NCBI GenBank assembly: GCA_003117195.1
Contig: BDSI01000062.1
Location: 599,726 to 663,725 of the forward strand
Reading direction: 5' to 3'
Source: Eudorina sp. 2006-703-Eu-15
Lineage: Eukaryota; Chlorophyta; Chlorophyceae; Chlamydomonadales; Volvocaceae
Length of the DNA stretch: 64,000 nt
Shown here: in pieces, positions 10,856-23,189 of the stretch
How positions within the stretch are numbered: the stretch's first letter is position 1
Layout: each line of letters opens with the position of its first letter
Program-made: the position numbers and the translations under genes
The notes under the pieces: generated by a model
Databases searched by the model: none
Told to the model about the DNA's origin: nothing
The model's input: only the letters and a program-made list of their open reading frames with translations

Positions 10856-12035
10856 CTGCGAGGGGGCGAGGGGGCGAGGGGCCGAGGGCGAGGAGGCGAG
10901 GGGTTTCGCTGTCTTTCTTGACAAAAGAGGGGGCGAGGGGTCGTCGATGACGGCGGAAATATTGCGGTAACAAGACGCAGTGTGCCCCTGGGGAAATATG
11001 GTCATTTACCGATGCCGAAATCAATTTAGTGCGATTGGTGACTGGACGCCGAGGGTTTTGAATGCGGGAGCGGACGCTGCGGAGAAGCTGGGCCCTGGCG
11101 CGCGCTGGTCGAGTGGCCGTTGGTCGTTCGTTGGTCGTTGCTAGACAGGCAAGACGCTGCTCGATGCACAGGGCGGCCCGAAAGGCGTGATGGGGCCACT
11201 GGCCGAGAACTGTTAAACGGGGGGCCAAAGCTGTCAATAAAGGAAGGTAGAGAGCCCTGGCCGGTGGCGCCAAGCCTGCAGTTTGCCTCTGCTTGCGGAT
11301 GTGCACTTGCGCACCGAACGACACTGCCGGCGAACAAACATTATATCAAACGCGAGCACAGAATTCTTCCCGTTGGAACTGCTCAACCTCGTGGTGGATG
11401 CACGGCATCGAAAAAGACTTTCCCCCAACCGCAGCCGCAAGAGCTACGCAGACGCACCTGGACGCCCGAAAGGGCCGACAATGTCTGTCAAACGCAGGGC
11501 CGAAATCATACTACAGCTGGGTTACTCGCTTTCGCTATCTGGGGCCACACGCGCCAAGCGACCCCAGTGACCCCAAAGCGTATCCTGGTTGAAAACGAAA
11601 CCACGCGTACGTGAGCGAGGTACTGCACAGCAAATCTCCGAAAGCCTGAGTGCTATTCCCTAATACTTTACCATTTTGTCCGAAACGGTGTCTTCCAAAA
11701 AGTTCCTCTCCACGCAAATACGGCACAACGTTCACTGCTTTTTGTCCAGATGTCAGGGCGCTTAAGCGTTTCTACATGTCTCATATGCCCTGCTGTGTAA
11801 GCTAGGCAGCCCAATTCATTACCGCCATAGCGGTGTAGGTAGTTCAGTCGGTGCGCAACGCGTACGCATGCGAGCTATTCTTGCGGGCATAGAGACAACC
11901 GCTGTGGGCCAAGCTATTCGATAACTTGTAGGGACTGCAAAGGCCCGCTGCACCCACGGCAGTCTTTCCAGGCGAGGCAAGCAGGGGCCATTACCCTAAA
12001 GCTTAACCCAGCTCGCCTGGCGCCAAGCACCCAGA
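10856..12035. other. Divergent intergenic region between the SET gene and the kinase gene
   Basis: The genes on either side point away from each other, so both promoters should be here. It may also contain the missing 5' exon(s) of the SET gene. An Arg/Ser-rich frame on the minus strand beginning MFVRRQCRSVRK near 11340 would suit an organelle-targeting start, but I found no donor in the right phase. No other gene is supported. Confidence 0.45.
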
Positions 12036-13224
12036 ATGGGCATATTACAAAAGTTCAAGCAAATCCTTAAAACTAATAGCCTCAACCGCCGCGAAAACGA
12101 GGATGAGAACGGCTGCCTAACTCATGTCAGGCCCGCATCCGCAACGACGCCGCGCACGATCACAGCGACGGTGGAGCAGGATGGGGTGCGACCAGCAACG
12201 CCCCACGTCCCAAACGGCACCGCGAGCCCGGCCGCCGCGCAGCCGCTGCGCCGGGTGGACTCCCTCCGCGTGGCCGTCCCCCGAATCGACTCCATCACCA
12301 CCAAGCCCGTGGGCGCCAGCCGCTTCGAAACCACCATCATCACCCGCCAAGGCAGCCGACTCGTCCTCCAGGGCGTGCGGACCATGAAGCCCGAGTCAGA
12401 CGACGAAGCGGAGGAAGAGACCGACGGCGACGGCGTCGGCGGCCCGCCCTCCCCCTCCACTCACCGCGGCTCCGCGACCAGCGTCACCGCCGGCGGCGCA
12501 GCCGCCGGCGGCGCCGGCTCCGCCGGCTCCCCCGCCTCCGCGCACTTCCCCTCCGTCAGCCCCAGCCCCCACGCCGCCATGGCCGGCGAGCCACCGGCGC
12601 CGCTCCGCCGCAAACCCAACCGCGTCGCCTCGCTGCCCATGCTCCTCGACGGCGGCCTCCCCCGCGCCCCGCCGCCCATGGTCGCCGCCGACGCGCCGGC
12701 GCCCGAGTACGCGGGCCCCCAGGAACCAGAGCGCCGCGCCCGCCGGCCCCCCAAGCGCTCCGAATCCCTCAAATACCTGCTCAACCTCGACCAGTACCGG
12801 TTCAACCAGGACGTTTCCGTACAGGAGGCCCGCGAGGCCGCCTGCGGCGGCGACAGCGCGCACGGCGGCGGCGGCGGCGGAGCCGCCGTCGCCGCCGCCG
12901 CCGCCGCCACCGTCGCGTCGGCGGCGTCCGTACAGGGCTCCCTGGAGGACATCATCTCGGCCGACGGCACCACCAACTCCATCCTGGCGGTGTCGGCGGC
13001 GCTGCCGGCCCGCATGCGGCGACCCAAATGGAGTCTGGAGGACTACCAGCTGCTCAAGCAGCTGCACCGGGGGTACGCGTCGGACGTGTACCAGGTGGGG
13101 GTGGGGGTGGGGGTGGGGGTGGGGTGGGGGCGGGGGTGGGGGTGGGGGTGGGGGTGGGGGCGGCGCCATCCCAAACCCAAACCTCCTCTCCACACACGCA
13201 CACTCTGGGTGGGCTTCTCATTGA

Positions 13225-13256
<32 letters not shown>

Positions 13257-16200
13257 GGTGGGCTTCTCATTGCACACACACCTCTATTTCCTCCGCCTAC
13301 ATCGACTAGTACGCTGGACTTCGCTTCTCGCAGCTCAGTTTCATTTTACACAATAACACACACACACACACATTCGGTTCTGGGTGGGCTTCGCATTAAA
13401 CACACACATGCGCGCCCGCCCGCCCGCCCGCCCCCCCGCCCCCCCCTCCCCCTTCCCCGCTTATCAGGCCTGCTGCAAGGTGAGCGGCGAAATGGTGGCG
13501 CTCAAGGTGTACAAGCTGGCCGAGCAGGGGGACATCCAGCGCATGCAGCTGTACCGGGAGATCAAGCTGCACGCCCGGCTGAGGCACTCCAACATCGTGC
13601 AGTACTACGCGTGCTTCCTGGTAGGGGGTGCTGGGTGGCAGGGTGGCTGGGTGGCTGGGTGGGTGGCTGGCTGGGATGGGTGGATAGGGTGGATGGGGGG
13701 ATGGCTGGCTGGGTGGATGGGATGGCTGGCTGGGTGGATGGGGTGGTGGATTGGGTGGTGGTGGGGTTTGACCGCATGTATCAGAGAGGGGAGCGGTGGT
13801 GGGTGAGCACCCTGGGTGAGGGTGCGTGGGCACCCTGGGGCCTGTGTTTGGGGGGAGGGATTGCGTGGCCCGCGGATGTCGGGGCGTATGGAAAGGGAAG
13901 GGGACGGGGAGGGAGAGAGGGAAAGGGGAGGGCGAGGGAAAGGGGACAAACACCCCCCACTGGTCGCCACTTTAAACACCCCCCCACTTAAAACACCCCC
14001 ACAGGAGCAGCAGCGCGTGATCATGGTGACCGAGTACGCCACCGGCGGCGACCTGCTCCGCATCATGTACAAGTGCGGCGGCCGGCTGTTCGAGCGGCAG
14101 GCGGTCAATCTGGTGCTGCAGCCCTTCCTCACGGCGCTGCACTACCTACACACGCAGGGCATCGTGCACCGGTGGGTGGGTGGGCTGGGCGGGTTGGGCG
14201 GGGTTGGGGGTGGAGGGGTGTTGGGGCTGGGGATGGGTGGTGGGGGTGGTGGGGCAGGTTTGGGTGGGTGGGATGGGGGACTGGGCGAGATGTGTGCTTA
14301 GCAAGTAACGCGGGGGGTGGGGTAATAAGCGGGGGTAAGGGTAAAAGGGGGGAGGGTAAGGGGGGTAAGGGTTAAGAGGGGGAAGGGTTAAGAGGGGGAA
14401 GGGTTAAGAGGGGCAACGGGGTAAGAAGGGGTACGAGCGGCACAGGTCCGCGCGTCGGGACGGGCGATGGAGCTCGGGTCGTCCGCCCCCTCCCCCCCTT
14501 CCCCCACTCCGGCTCCAACCCCGCCCTCGGCCACATGCCGCCTCCCCCACCACTCCCTCCACGTTCCAGTGCCCTCTCCCTCTTCTCGCCCCCCCACCCA
14601 CCCACACCCCCCGAAACCCCCAAACCCCCCAACACACTCACACACACACACACACTCACACCTGTTACGCTGGACTCAGCTTCTCGCGGCTCACTTATCT
14701 TTTACACATTCACACACACACACGCTCACTCACCCACACGCAGCGACATCAAGCCCGAGAACGTGTTGTTCGCGGAGGGCAAGATCCTGAAGCTGGCGGA
14801 CTTTGGTCTTGCCATCGACCTGCGAGAGGAGAGGGCCAACACGCGGGCAGGTGGGTGGCGGGTGGGGGTGGGGGACGGCGTTGGTGGGGGTGGGGAGGGC
14901 GTGGGTTGGTGCAGCTCTGTATTTGGAGGGGGTCGCTGTGTGGAGCAGGCGGATGCAGCGCCGGGGGGGAGGGGGGGGGCGGCAGCACCCTCTCAGTCCT
15001 TTCACCAAGTCCCCCGCTCAGCTCTTCCAGGGCGTGGGGCCCACCCGACCTGACCCGAACCGACCCGAACCGACCCGACCTGACCCGATGCGACCAGTCC
15101 GCCCTGTCCCTCCGTCGCACCCCTACCCACCACGCACAGGCACGCTGGACTACATGGCGCCGGAGGGTGAGCGGCGACAGGGGTGTGGTGGGGAGGGGGT
15201 GAGGGTGTGGGGATGGGGTGTGGGTTGGGATGGCGTGTAGAGAGGTGTGGCGAGGATGGGTTTGAGGGGAAGAACGGATGGAAAGGGACCAACGGGCGGG
15301 GCCCAGGTTGGAAGGTGGGAACAGCGAAGTAGGAGAGGTGCACCTGGGGGAACGAAGAAGGGGGACGGGGGGGGGTAATGTTGGTAACGGCGCAACCTCA
15401 CGCTGTTTCGCAGTTTTTACTGCCGTACCGTCAGGGGGGATTGGGGCAAACGCTTGGGAGCATCCGGAGCCAGCGGACAGCTCCTCCTCTTCCCCTCCCT
15501 GTCTCCTTACCTCCTCACCTCTTCATCGTCTTCCTACGTTTTCCTTTTCATCTCCCCCCCTCCCTCTGGAGATCCCTCCCTGGCACAGTCGGTTCTTCAC
15601 CGGACCTTTGCCCTGGCAGCAGCAGCAGCGCAGTAGGAATATGTCTACCAATGTCCTATACTCGCCCTCCCGTCCCTCCCTCCCTCACCCCTCCTTCCCT
15701 CACCCCCTCCTCCGCTCCCCCCTCCCCCTCCCCGCTCCCTCCCTCCCCTTCCTCCAGTCCTCCGCTGCCCCACCAAGAAGACCCCCGACGAGAACAAGGG
15801 CAATCCCGAGTCTGCCCACTACCACCAGGCAGTGGACGCCTGGGCCGTCGGCGTCTTCGCCTACGAGCTCATCGTGGGCGCGCCGCCCTTCAAGGCCGCC
15901 CAGATGATCGACACCGCCCGCAACATCATGCACGCGCCCGTCAGCTTCCCCGACTCGGTGTCGGACCTGGCCAAGGACTTCATCATCCGGGCGCTGCACA
16001 AGGTGGGGCAGGGGGCAGGGTGTGTGTGTGTGGAAGGGGGGAGGGGGCGGGTTTTTCGCGCTTTTGCTGACTTTATTGACCGAAATCGCTGTCTTTATTG
16101 ACAAGAGGGCCAAAGGGAGGGGAGGTTGAGAGCAGAAAGCAAGACGAGAATGAGGGCGGTGCGTGTGGAAGGGGATGTGGGAGGGGTGTGGCGATGTGTG

Positions 16201-17199
16201 GAAGGGGATGTGGGAGGGGTGTGGCGATGTGTGGAAGGGGATGTGCGAGGGGCTGATGGGTGGCGCAAGGGGACACGCGCGGGGCCGGGGCCGGGGGTTA
16301 GAAAGATACTGCCGCCCAGACACACCCGAGGCCGGGAGGGAGGGGGAGGGAGTGTCGCGCGCGTTGCGCAGAGGGCGTGCAGGTGTGTGTAAAAAGAAAC
16401 TGTGTATGTGTGTAGGTGTGTGTATGTGTGGGTCGCTCGCGGTGGTCTGTTCTAATCTTTGTATACAAAGCCACCGAACACCTGCGCACCTCCCCCTCCA
16501 CTTGCTGATTCCCCGTACCCTTCCCCTCCCTCGCCTTAATCCGATCACACACTAATCAAGTCCATTTTCCTCCCACCGTCCCCCTCCCTTCTCAATTCCC
16601 CGCCCCTCTTCCTCCCCCACCCCACCCCCTCCCGCCCCCGCCGCCTCCCCCGGCCGCAGGACTCCACCGCCCGCCTCACCGTCCTGGACATGCTCCACCA
16701 CCCCTGGATCACCATGTTCCAGCGCCGCAGCTCCGTCCGCATCGTCTACACCCGCTCCAACTCCCTCATGGAGCTCATGCCGCCGGAGGCGGCCGCGGCA
16801 GCCGCCGGCGGCGGAAACGGCGGCGGCGGCTCCAGGGATGACGACGCGGCGGCGGCGGCGCAGGAGTACCGCCAGGGGCACCGCGCCAGTATGGCCGCCG
16901 GCGGCGGTGGTGGCGGCGGCGGCAGCGGCGGACGGAGCCTGCAGCTGTCGACGTCGACGCACCGCCGCGGCTCGGCGCGGGGGTACGACTCTCCGCCGGG
17001 ATCCCAATTCGCGAGCGGCGGCGGCGGCAGCGGCGGCGGCGGGCACAGCAGCGTCAGCGGCGGCATCGCTGGCATGTTGTCTGTCGGCGGGGGCAGCGGC
17101 GGCGGGGGCGGCGCCGGTGGGCTGCATCACAGCGCGCCGCCGCTGCCGGGCTGCTCGCCGCGGGGCGACTCCAGGGTGCGGTCTCGGCTGGCGCTCTGA
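12036..17199 (+). CDS. Aurora-like serine/threonine protein kinase (seven exons, complete)
   Basis: Predicted Ser/Thr kinase closest in motif pattern to Aurora and algal Aurora-like kinases. Exons: 12036-13094, 13468-13620, 14005-14171, 14744-14850, 15140-15166, 15758-16002, 16660-17199; all phases agree, 765 residues plus stop. The ~335-residue N-terminus is low complexity (Ala/Gly/Pro). The kinase domain starts at WSLEDYQLLKQL. Seen: VALKVY (ATP-binding Lys), YREIKLHARLRH (helix-C Glu), HRDIKPEN (split across the 14171/14744 intron), ADFGLAID, NTRAGTLDYMAPE (the Thr at the position of the Aurora activation-loop Thr), VDAWAVGVFAYELIVGAPPF and HPWI. The Gly-rich loop is odd: LHRGYASDVY keeps only the middle Gly of GxGxxG. 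An insert follows APE (RCPTKKTPDENKGNPESAHY). The tail after HPWI is Ser/Gly-rich. Chlamydomonas CALK acts in flagellar control; the same role here is only inference. The 27-nt exon 5 encodes the GTLDYMAPE core. Confidence 0.9.
13095..13260 (+). repeat. GTGGGG tandem repeat and CA-repeat at the start of kinase intron 1
   Basis: The donor of exon 1 is itself the first unit of a GTGGGG array (to ~13160). A CA-repeat and a duplicated ~30-bp TCTGGGTGGGCTTCTCATTG unit follow. The sense-strand transcript could form G-quadruplexes abutting the 5' splice site. Confidence 0.8.
13285..13353 (+). repeat. Dispersed intronic element, copy b (kinase intron 1)
   Basis: CCTACATCGACTAGTACGCT then GGACTTCGCTTCTCGCAGCTC then ATTTTACAC, flanked by CA-repeats. 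It sits sense-oriented in intron 13095-13467. Confidence 0.8.
14661..14708 (+). repeat. Dispersed intronic element, copy c (kinase intron 3)
   Basis: CCTGTTACGCTGGACTCAGC, then TTCTCGCGGCTCACTTATC, then TTTTACAC. CA-rich DNA follows and runs directly into the acceptor of exon 4 (14743). Confidence 0.8.
16163..16250 (+). repeat. 33-bp tandem repeat in kinase intron 6
   Basis: Units starting GTGTGGAAGGGGATGTG begin at 16163, 16196 and 16229. The first two are identical; the third is partial and diverged. Confidence 0.85.
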
Positions 17200-18223
17200 G
17201 GGGCTGAAGGGGGAGGGGGCCGGGGAGCCGGACGACAGGGTCGGGTCGGTGCTGGTTGTCGCGGTGTTGGACAAGAAAACCCGCCCGACCCGGTGTCGGG
17301 GTGTGTGTGTGTGTGTGGGGGGGGGGGGGTTAGCGAGAAACCCGCCCGGGTGATTGTGTATGTGTGGGTGTGGGTGTGCGTGTGTGGCTGTGGGTGTACG
17401 GGGACCGGTGGGTGGGGGAGCGCGAAAACGTGAGACGGGGAGAGGGAGAGAGCGGAGATGGCCGTGAGAGGGTGGGGGCCCTGGGTGGGGCATTGCGAGT
17501 GGTGGCCACTCACGCCCAGAACGGCATAGCCCATGCCGTTGAGGAGGTGGTCCCTCTGGTGGGGAGAGAGGGGGCTCCCTCTGCAGCGCGTGGAGGGCTG
17601 GCTGAGCCTTTGGGGGGGGCCCTTGGGGGAGGGGGGGCCTTGGGGGGGGGCCTTGGGGAGGGGGGCCTTGGGGGAGGGGGGCCTTGGGGGGGCCCTTGGG
17701 GGAGGGGGGCCTTGGGTGGGGGCCTTGGGGGGGGGCCTTGGGGGAGGGGGGGCCTTGGGGCGCAGGGGTCGCGGGGCGCAGGATCGCGGAGGGACGATTC
17801 TTGGGTTCTTCCGTCCAGCTTGGAAGGGGGCGTCATCTCTTCCCGAGTTGCGTTGTCATAATGCAGCCGATACCGGTCCCAGCAAGTTGCGTTCTTCTGC
17901 GTTACGTGCTGGCACGCAGAGGCACACCGTTTGTGTGTTTGCGCGTGTGTTTGCGCGTGTGCGTGTGTGTACATTGAGGGACCTCGCCGGCTGTTGCGTG
18001 GAGGGCGTCAGGGCGTTGGCGGTCTCTGGTGTTGGTTAGGTGGTTGGCGAGGTGGTTGGCGAGATTGTTGATGAGGTAGTTGTTGAGGCGGTTGATGAGG
18101 TGGTTGGGGGCATTGCGGCCACGTGTCTGGCCCGAATCCGGGGCTTGATGAATGTGCCTAGGCCCTGCAGGAGGCGCGCGCCGTCCGTCTGTCCGTACAT
18201 TACCGTATTTCCGTACACCGTAC
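17200..18223. other. Kinase 3' flank with G-rich tandem repeat
   Basis: It should hold the kinase 3' UTR; I found no nearby TGTAA polyadenylation signal. From about 17608 to 17762 the DNA is a CCTTGGGGG-type array with strong G-quadruplex potential. No gene is supported. Confidence 0.5.
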
Positions 18224-18277
18224 CCTCATCCAGCCATGCGTTTGCCCCGCGCTGAAGGAGCACCAGCCGGGCCCCGT
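18224..18277 (-). other. Isolated ankyrin-repeat-like exon or remnant
   Basis: Between a TTAATAG acceptor and a GTACGG donor, the minus strand encodes GARLVLLQRGANAWLDE, which fits the second half of an ankyrin repeat (LLL-x-x-GA-N). I could not join it in phase to other exons; a nearby frame at ~17550-17512 (DHLLNGMGYAVLG) does not fit. It could be part of a small gene, a degenerate gene, or chance. Confidence 0.25.
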
Positions 18278-21200
18278 CTATTAAGACACGCCTTGTGCCG
18301 TACCTGCCCGATTAAAAAGAATGCTTCGAATGGGATGCCGGGGATTGGGGTTCTGTTTGTCTGTCTGTCGGTCTGTCTGTCTGCACGGTGGATAATCGGA
18401 ACTTGGAAAAATCATTTGACGGTATGGGAAATGCGGGAGGGACGAGTCGTCTCCCCGGGGGCAGCCCCCCAGCGGCCGATGGGCGGGGCGCGCAGGGGAC
18501 AAGAGTTGGCTGTCCGGGGCGGGAGATGTCTGTCGCCTTTGGTTGGTGTTCTGGTGGTGGTAATGGTGGGAGGCTCTGGGTGGGTGGATGGGAGGGCGGC
18601 CGGGTGGGTGGTTGAGAAGCGAATGTCGTACATACCCGGAAACGAGTATCGTACATACCCGGAAACGAGCCCGGGTGCTAGGGTTCGTGGGTGTTGGTGG
18701 CACCCGGTGGCTCCCGGTGCCTGAAGCCGGGAGTCTCAGCCCCTTGGTTTCTCAGCCTATTAAGTAGGGGATGTACGTGTGCGTGTATGTGTATCTGTTC
18801 CGTGCCCGGTACGGAAGTCATTCGCGTCACCAGGGGTCACTCGTGTCGCCAGGTGTTTGTACGGTGCGGTACGGCACGGTACGGTATGGTCTGGTATGGT
18901 ACGGTACGGTACGATGTGGTACGGTTCGGTGTGATGAGGGGTTATAACGCGCTGCCACGCCACGCCCGTGACGGCAGAACCTTCAGGGGGGCCTCGGTCC
19001 GTTGGCAGCATTGATTAATTCTTGGGGCCGCATCCAGGTTGCGGCGGTACGGATACTGCCGTTCGTACGGTGGTACGGATTCTACTAATAAACGCATGAG
19101 GAGCGACGTTTCCCTGATCTTGAGAATGGCGGCCGCACGCCAGGCAGTTCGCAGCGTCTCCCGCAACTCCGGAACCCAAACGTGCCGTACAACCCAACTG
19201 CTACGGGCTGCGAGAGGGGGCGAGGGTTGTGTGGCTGCGGCTGCTGCTGCGATGGTTTTCATGGGTTTTGGATTGAGGAAAGGCAGGCGAGCGGGCAGGC
19301 AGGCATGCTGCTGCCGTTGCTGTTGCTACAGCCGCTGTTGTGGCTGGTGTTGCTACTACCAAAAGTTGGCTGGGGGGCGAGGCGGGCGGCACTCTCATGT
19401 TGTACAGGCCTACGGGTCGGCGTGGAATACTGCCGCGCGCAGCGCCGGAGTATTGGACGAAGCCAGTTGAGTCGGTCTGGCCGAAACGTGTGCCCGCTGG
19501 CTGAGGTGTGTTTGGGTTGTCTCCGGGTCTCCGTCTGGAAGTCTATCTCCACCTAGGCCCCGGCCGGGGACGGGGGCGGGGAGCGGGTGGGAGTTAGGGG
19601 GAGGTGGGTGGACGGGGGTTTGCTGCGGAGGGCGAGTCGGGGAGAGGCGGGGTGGCGAGGGCAGGAGGAAGACTGGGGGGGAGGCCCGTTGGCGGCGAAT
19701 CATCAGCGGCAGCGGCAGCCCTGTAGCGGTACCGAGGTGGGGGGGTCGTATTACTCGTGGGGGGGGTGTGCGGGTGCGTGTGTCGGCCCTGGCGATGATC
19801 TGGTGGGATCGTGAAAGTCGCGGGGATGAGAGCAGGAGGAAGAGCGACCGACAAGAGGTGTGGAGGTGCGAAGATTATGAGATTATGAAGGTCTGGAGGA
19901 GGACTAGGCGGCGGCGACGAAGCGAAGGTGAGGCGACGAGTCGGCGCCAGTGGACGCGCGTGTGTATAAGATACGGTAAGGAAGCCGAGAGCCGCGAGAA
20001 ACGAAGTCGAGCTGCGTGTGTGTGTGTGCGTATGCGTACGTGGCCTATCCGCATGAATGTTCGGCCGCCGTACACAGAGGTCGAGTGTAGCGCGCGCGGG
20101 GCTTTGTACGTACGGGAGTAATGTACGGCACGCACACGACGCTGTCGTGCGTAGTATGGCCGTAGCTACGAGCGCGCACGCAGATGGTGTAAATAAAGCG
20201 AGAGAAGCGGAGTCGTGGGTGGGAGGTGCGCTTCCCGTGCGTGCTTCGTTCACCTCATCAGCGGCACACCCATTCGGGAGACCGCCGAAGCACTCCTCTG
20301 ATGAGGAGGGGCGTAGTCCACTTAGTCCACACTGTACCGCCCATCGAGGGGGGTACTCACCGCCTACCGTAATCGTCGCAGGACTGCGTCCACCTGATAG
20401 TCCATTAGCCAGCTCAACTAGCCCAGGTGCCTACAGTCCCTTTGCCACCAGACGCATGCTCTACAGCCGCGTTTATTTGACTACCACCAGGCACGCACAC
20501 CAGCGCCTGTACACCCTTATCATCGCAGGAGCGCTGCGTTCCTGTTGTCCTTCAACCATCTGATCATTCAGAGGCCCAGTGGCCAGCCACTCCACACTCC
20601 ACAGTACACACGCTGTCAGTAGCGCTGTACATGTCCGCCGAGGCACAGTCGCCTCCTTGAAGCCAAGTCTTGGCTCCAGCAGCTCCTCCAAGGCCGCCGC
20701 TTGTCCTGGGATCCATCCCTCTACACCCCGACCTATTTCATCCGGGGGACCGACGATGGGATGTGTGTGTGTGTGTTTGTGTGATGATGCAGCTACCGTA
20801 CGTAGATCGGAACACCGCCGGCTGAAGGACTGATGCAATCCTGACCTCTTACTAGCCCGGCCGCTTTATTTGTTTATTTCTTTGACGCTCAGCAGGGATT
20901 TGAGAGCGCGCGCGCAGCTGCCGGCCTTTCCGCTCCCCTCGCGCAAGGCCCTCCGGACCAACAGGGTGCAGAGAAACACGGATCCTGCCGACAGATTCGA
21001 CGGGGGTTTAGGAGACGGACCGACCTGGCACGCGCGCTCGTCGCAACCCGGGCCCCGCGCCGCCACGTGATTCGGCTGGCCTGGTGCGGTTTCCTGGAGA
21101 GGCAATCCTAGCGCATTAGTAACCGGGTGTGTTGGCCGTGTATGGCTGCACGACCTCCCGCGACCTGTGCTGCAGGAAGGGTGCGCAGTCCTTTGCAGGG

Positions 21201-22300
21201 GTCGATGAGATGAGGCGCCGACGAGCTACGGCAGGTTACACACACCAACTCGACGTGTTGGGTTGGATTATCTTTTCCTACTACGCAGGTGTGACGTGCG
21301 TGGCGCGCTCACGGCTACCGATCATCCATTAACTTTTTACGAATCGCGGGAACGTGAATCACGTTTCGCGATCCGCCACTTACCGATGGTTCTCCCGGTT
21401 GTGCCCCTGTTGCCGAACTCCGCGATGCGGAGACCGTCCAGGTCGCCACCATGCCGGGTTCCCACCCGCGGCGCCGCCAACATCGCTTCCCTTGCCCCAT
21501 CCATCCACGCTTCTTGCCCGCGCCAGGCGGTAGCTAGAATCCGCGTAGGCCTGCATATCTTGTTGCCCCCCCCACCCCACTGCTGCCTGCCCACTTCTAC
21601 CACGTGCTGCCTGACCCTTCTCCCCCATGTACAACTCACCTCCCACTCCACCTCTTTCTCCACTCACCCCTTCCCTGCCTCACTGCCTTTCTTTCCCCCC
21701 CACCCCTTGGCTTCCCCCGGCTTCGTGCCGTTGCCCCATGCAGTCCCTCCTGCCGTGCCACTCACCGTACTCGTCCCGGACAGATGCCCTTCATGCGTAC
21801 TGGCATCCCGTCCTCGGCCGGGTTGGTGGGGAGCCAGCGATTCCTGGCCCGCTGCCCGGCCCGCATTCGTCCCCACTAACACACACACACACACACACGC
21901 ACCCGCGCACACATGTGTTGACGCCACCCCTGTGTGCAGCCCCTTCCTGTCACCTGCCACCGCCCCGCTCTGACTGCGACCCTCGCACATCGCTTGCCGT
22001 ACAAGTCATGTTCGTCCACAATCCTGCCCAACCGCACGTCCAACCCCATAGTTCCGCCGCGCCATCCATCACCATAGGTTTGCTTTGAAATTTGTCTACT
22101 GCTCCGCCACTGTTCGTTGTTCTCCTTGCTGACAGTCTCTTTCCTTGCCCGTGCTCATGTTGTCCCTGTCGGCCTTCTCCATGGACTTCGGCGCCTACAT
22201 CTCCACTTCTTCACATGTCCTCTAGGTCGGTATCATTGATGTTCGGGCACTGCTGGGACGCCCAATTCCTGCCGGGTCTTGTTTTGTTCTGCAACTTTTG
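18278..22300. other. Gene-poor stretch with GGTAC repeat
   Basis: I see no gene with recognisable motifs. A degenerate GGTACGGTAC pentanucleotide array lies at about 18859-18930 and short CA-repeats at ~20020 and ~21880. Minus-strand open frames around 19600-20830 are compositionally coding-like in places but match nothing I know. A ~40-bp piece near 20805-20880 recurs near 28850-28905. Confidence 0.4.
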
Positions 22301-22439
22301 TCGGTGGTGGCGCGGCTGCCTTGTTCCTGTCTTCATGTTTTCCTATTCGCAGGTTAATACGGTAAGTATATTGGAGGTTGGTTTGGGTCAGGCGGGTTGC
22401 ATTTCTAAATACACCAACTCGATCGACTGCGACATCCAT

Positions 22440-22920
22440 TCCCAATTTCCCATAGTATTGGGTACGACAGAGGAGCACGGCATGTAAGTTGCGGTTGTCT
22501 AAACGTCAGGACTATTGTCCATTGTATGTGGGCGGTTACCCAGAGTGAAAGTGACGGACCAAGGTTAGTGGTTTCCTGCATTATTCGGCAGGGAGCGGCG
22601 GTCCTGCCGTTGCCCCCGGAACACGGAAGCCTTTGCGTACCGCTGGTAAAGGGGAGCTTCATCTGGGAGGTCAGTCCAAAATTGATATTTACACATTGGT
22701 TCCTCAAATAATTACTCGCACGTTGGGAGTGCGCTCGTGCGCTTCCGACATATGCGACCCGCCGCCCAGAGCTTTGGGCGTATTGCATATACAAATTTGT
22801 TTCTGGGTTTGCTTTTTTCATCTGCTGGTAATAATGCACGCACTCATGCTCGATATGTAGACAATGTGTTAGGAAGTACAGGTAAGAGTCAACTCAAACC
22901 TTTCTTGTATGTGTTTTAAA
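22440..22920 (+). repeat. Diverged dispersed repeat, copy 1 (upstream of Pro-rich gene copy 1)
   Basis: Matches 29030-29540 in order over ~450 bp: GGGTACGACAG, CATTATTCGGCAG, AAGCCTTTGCGTAC, AAAGGGGAGCTTCA, then CGACATATGCGACCCGCCGC. In one plus frame both copies stay open and read RPAA-x-SFG/SYG with NLF/NFV further on, so it may derive from a coding sequence. I do not recognise it. Confidence 0.65.
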
Positions 22921-23189
22921 AATACAATGCCCGATGCGCGCATGTGCATCTACTTATCATAGAATGACTGCGGGTCGAAGAGTTGAGGCCTGTTGAGGCA
23001 CCTCCAACGTAGCTGTCCACATTTGTGCACGAGACCTGCCTATCTTATTTTGTTGCACCATGATGGCTACTCATCACCGCCGCTCTACATAGCTGACCGA
23101 CTCTACCTCGCCTGCTGCTGCGCTTACTCTGTAACTGCCAGCTGTTGCCACTCTAGCAGTATACCTAGCTAGGCATCCAAAGGCCCAGA

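Noticed and set aside
12396..13193. Minus-strand 265-codon frame opposite kinase exon 1
   Set aside because: It is a shadow of the GC-rich, Ala/Gly-coding exon 1, which continues in phase into a recognisable kinase domain.
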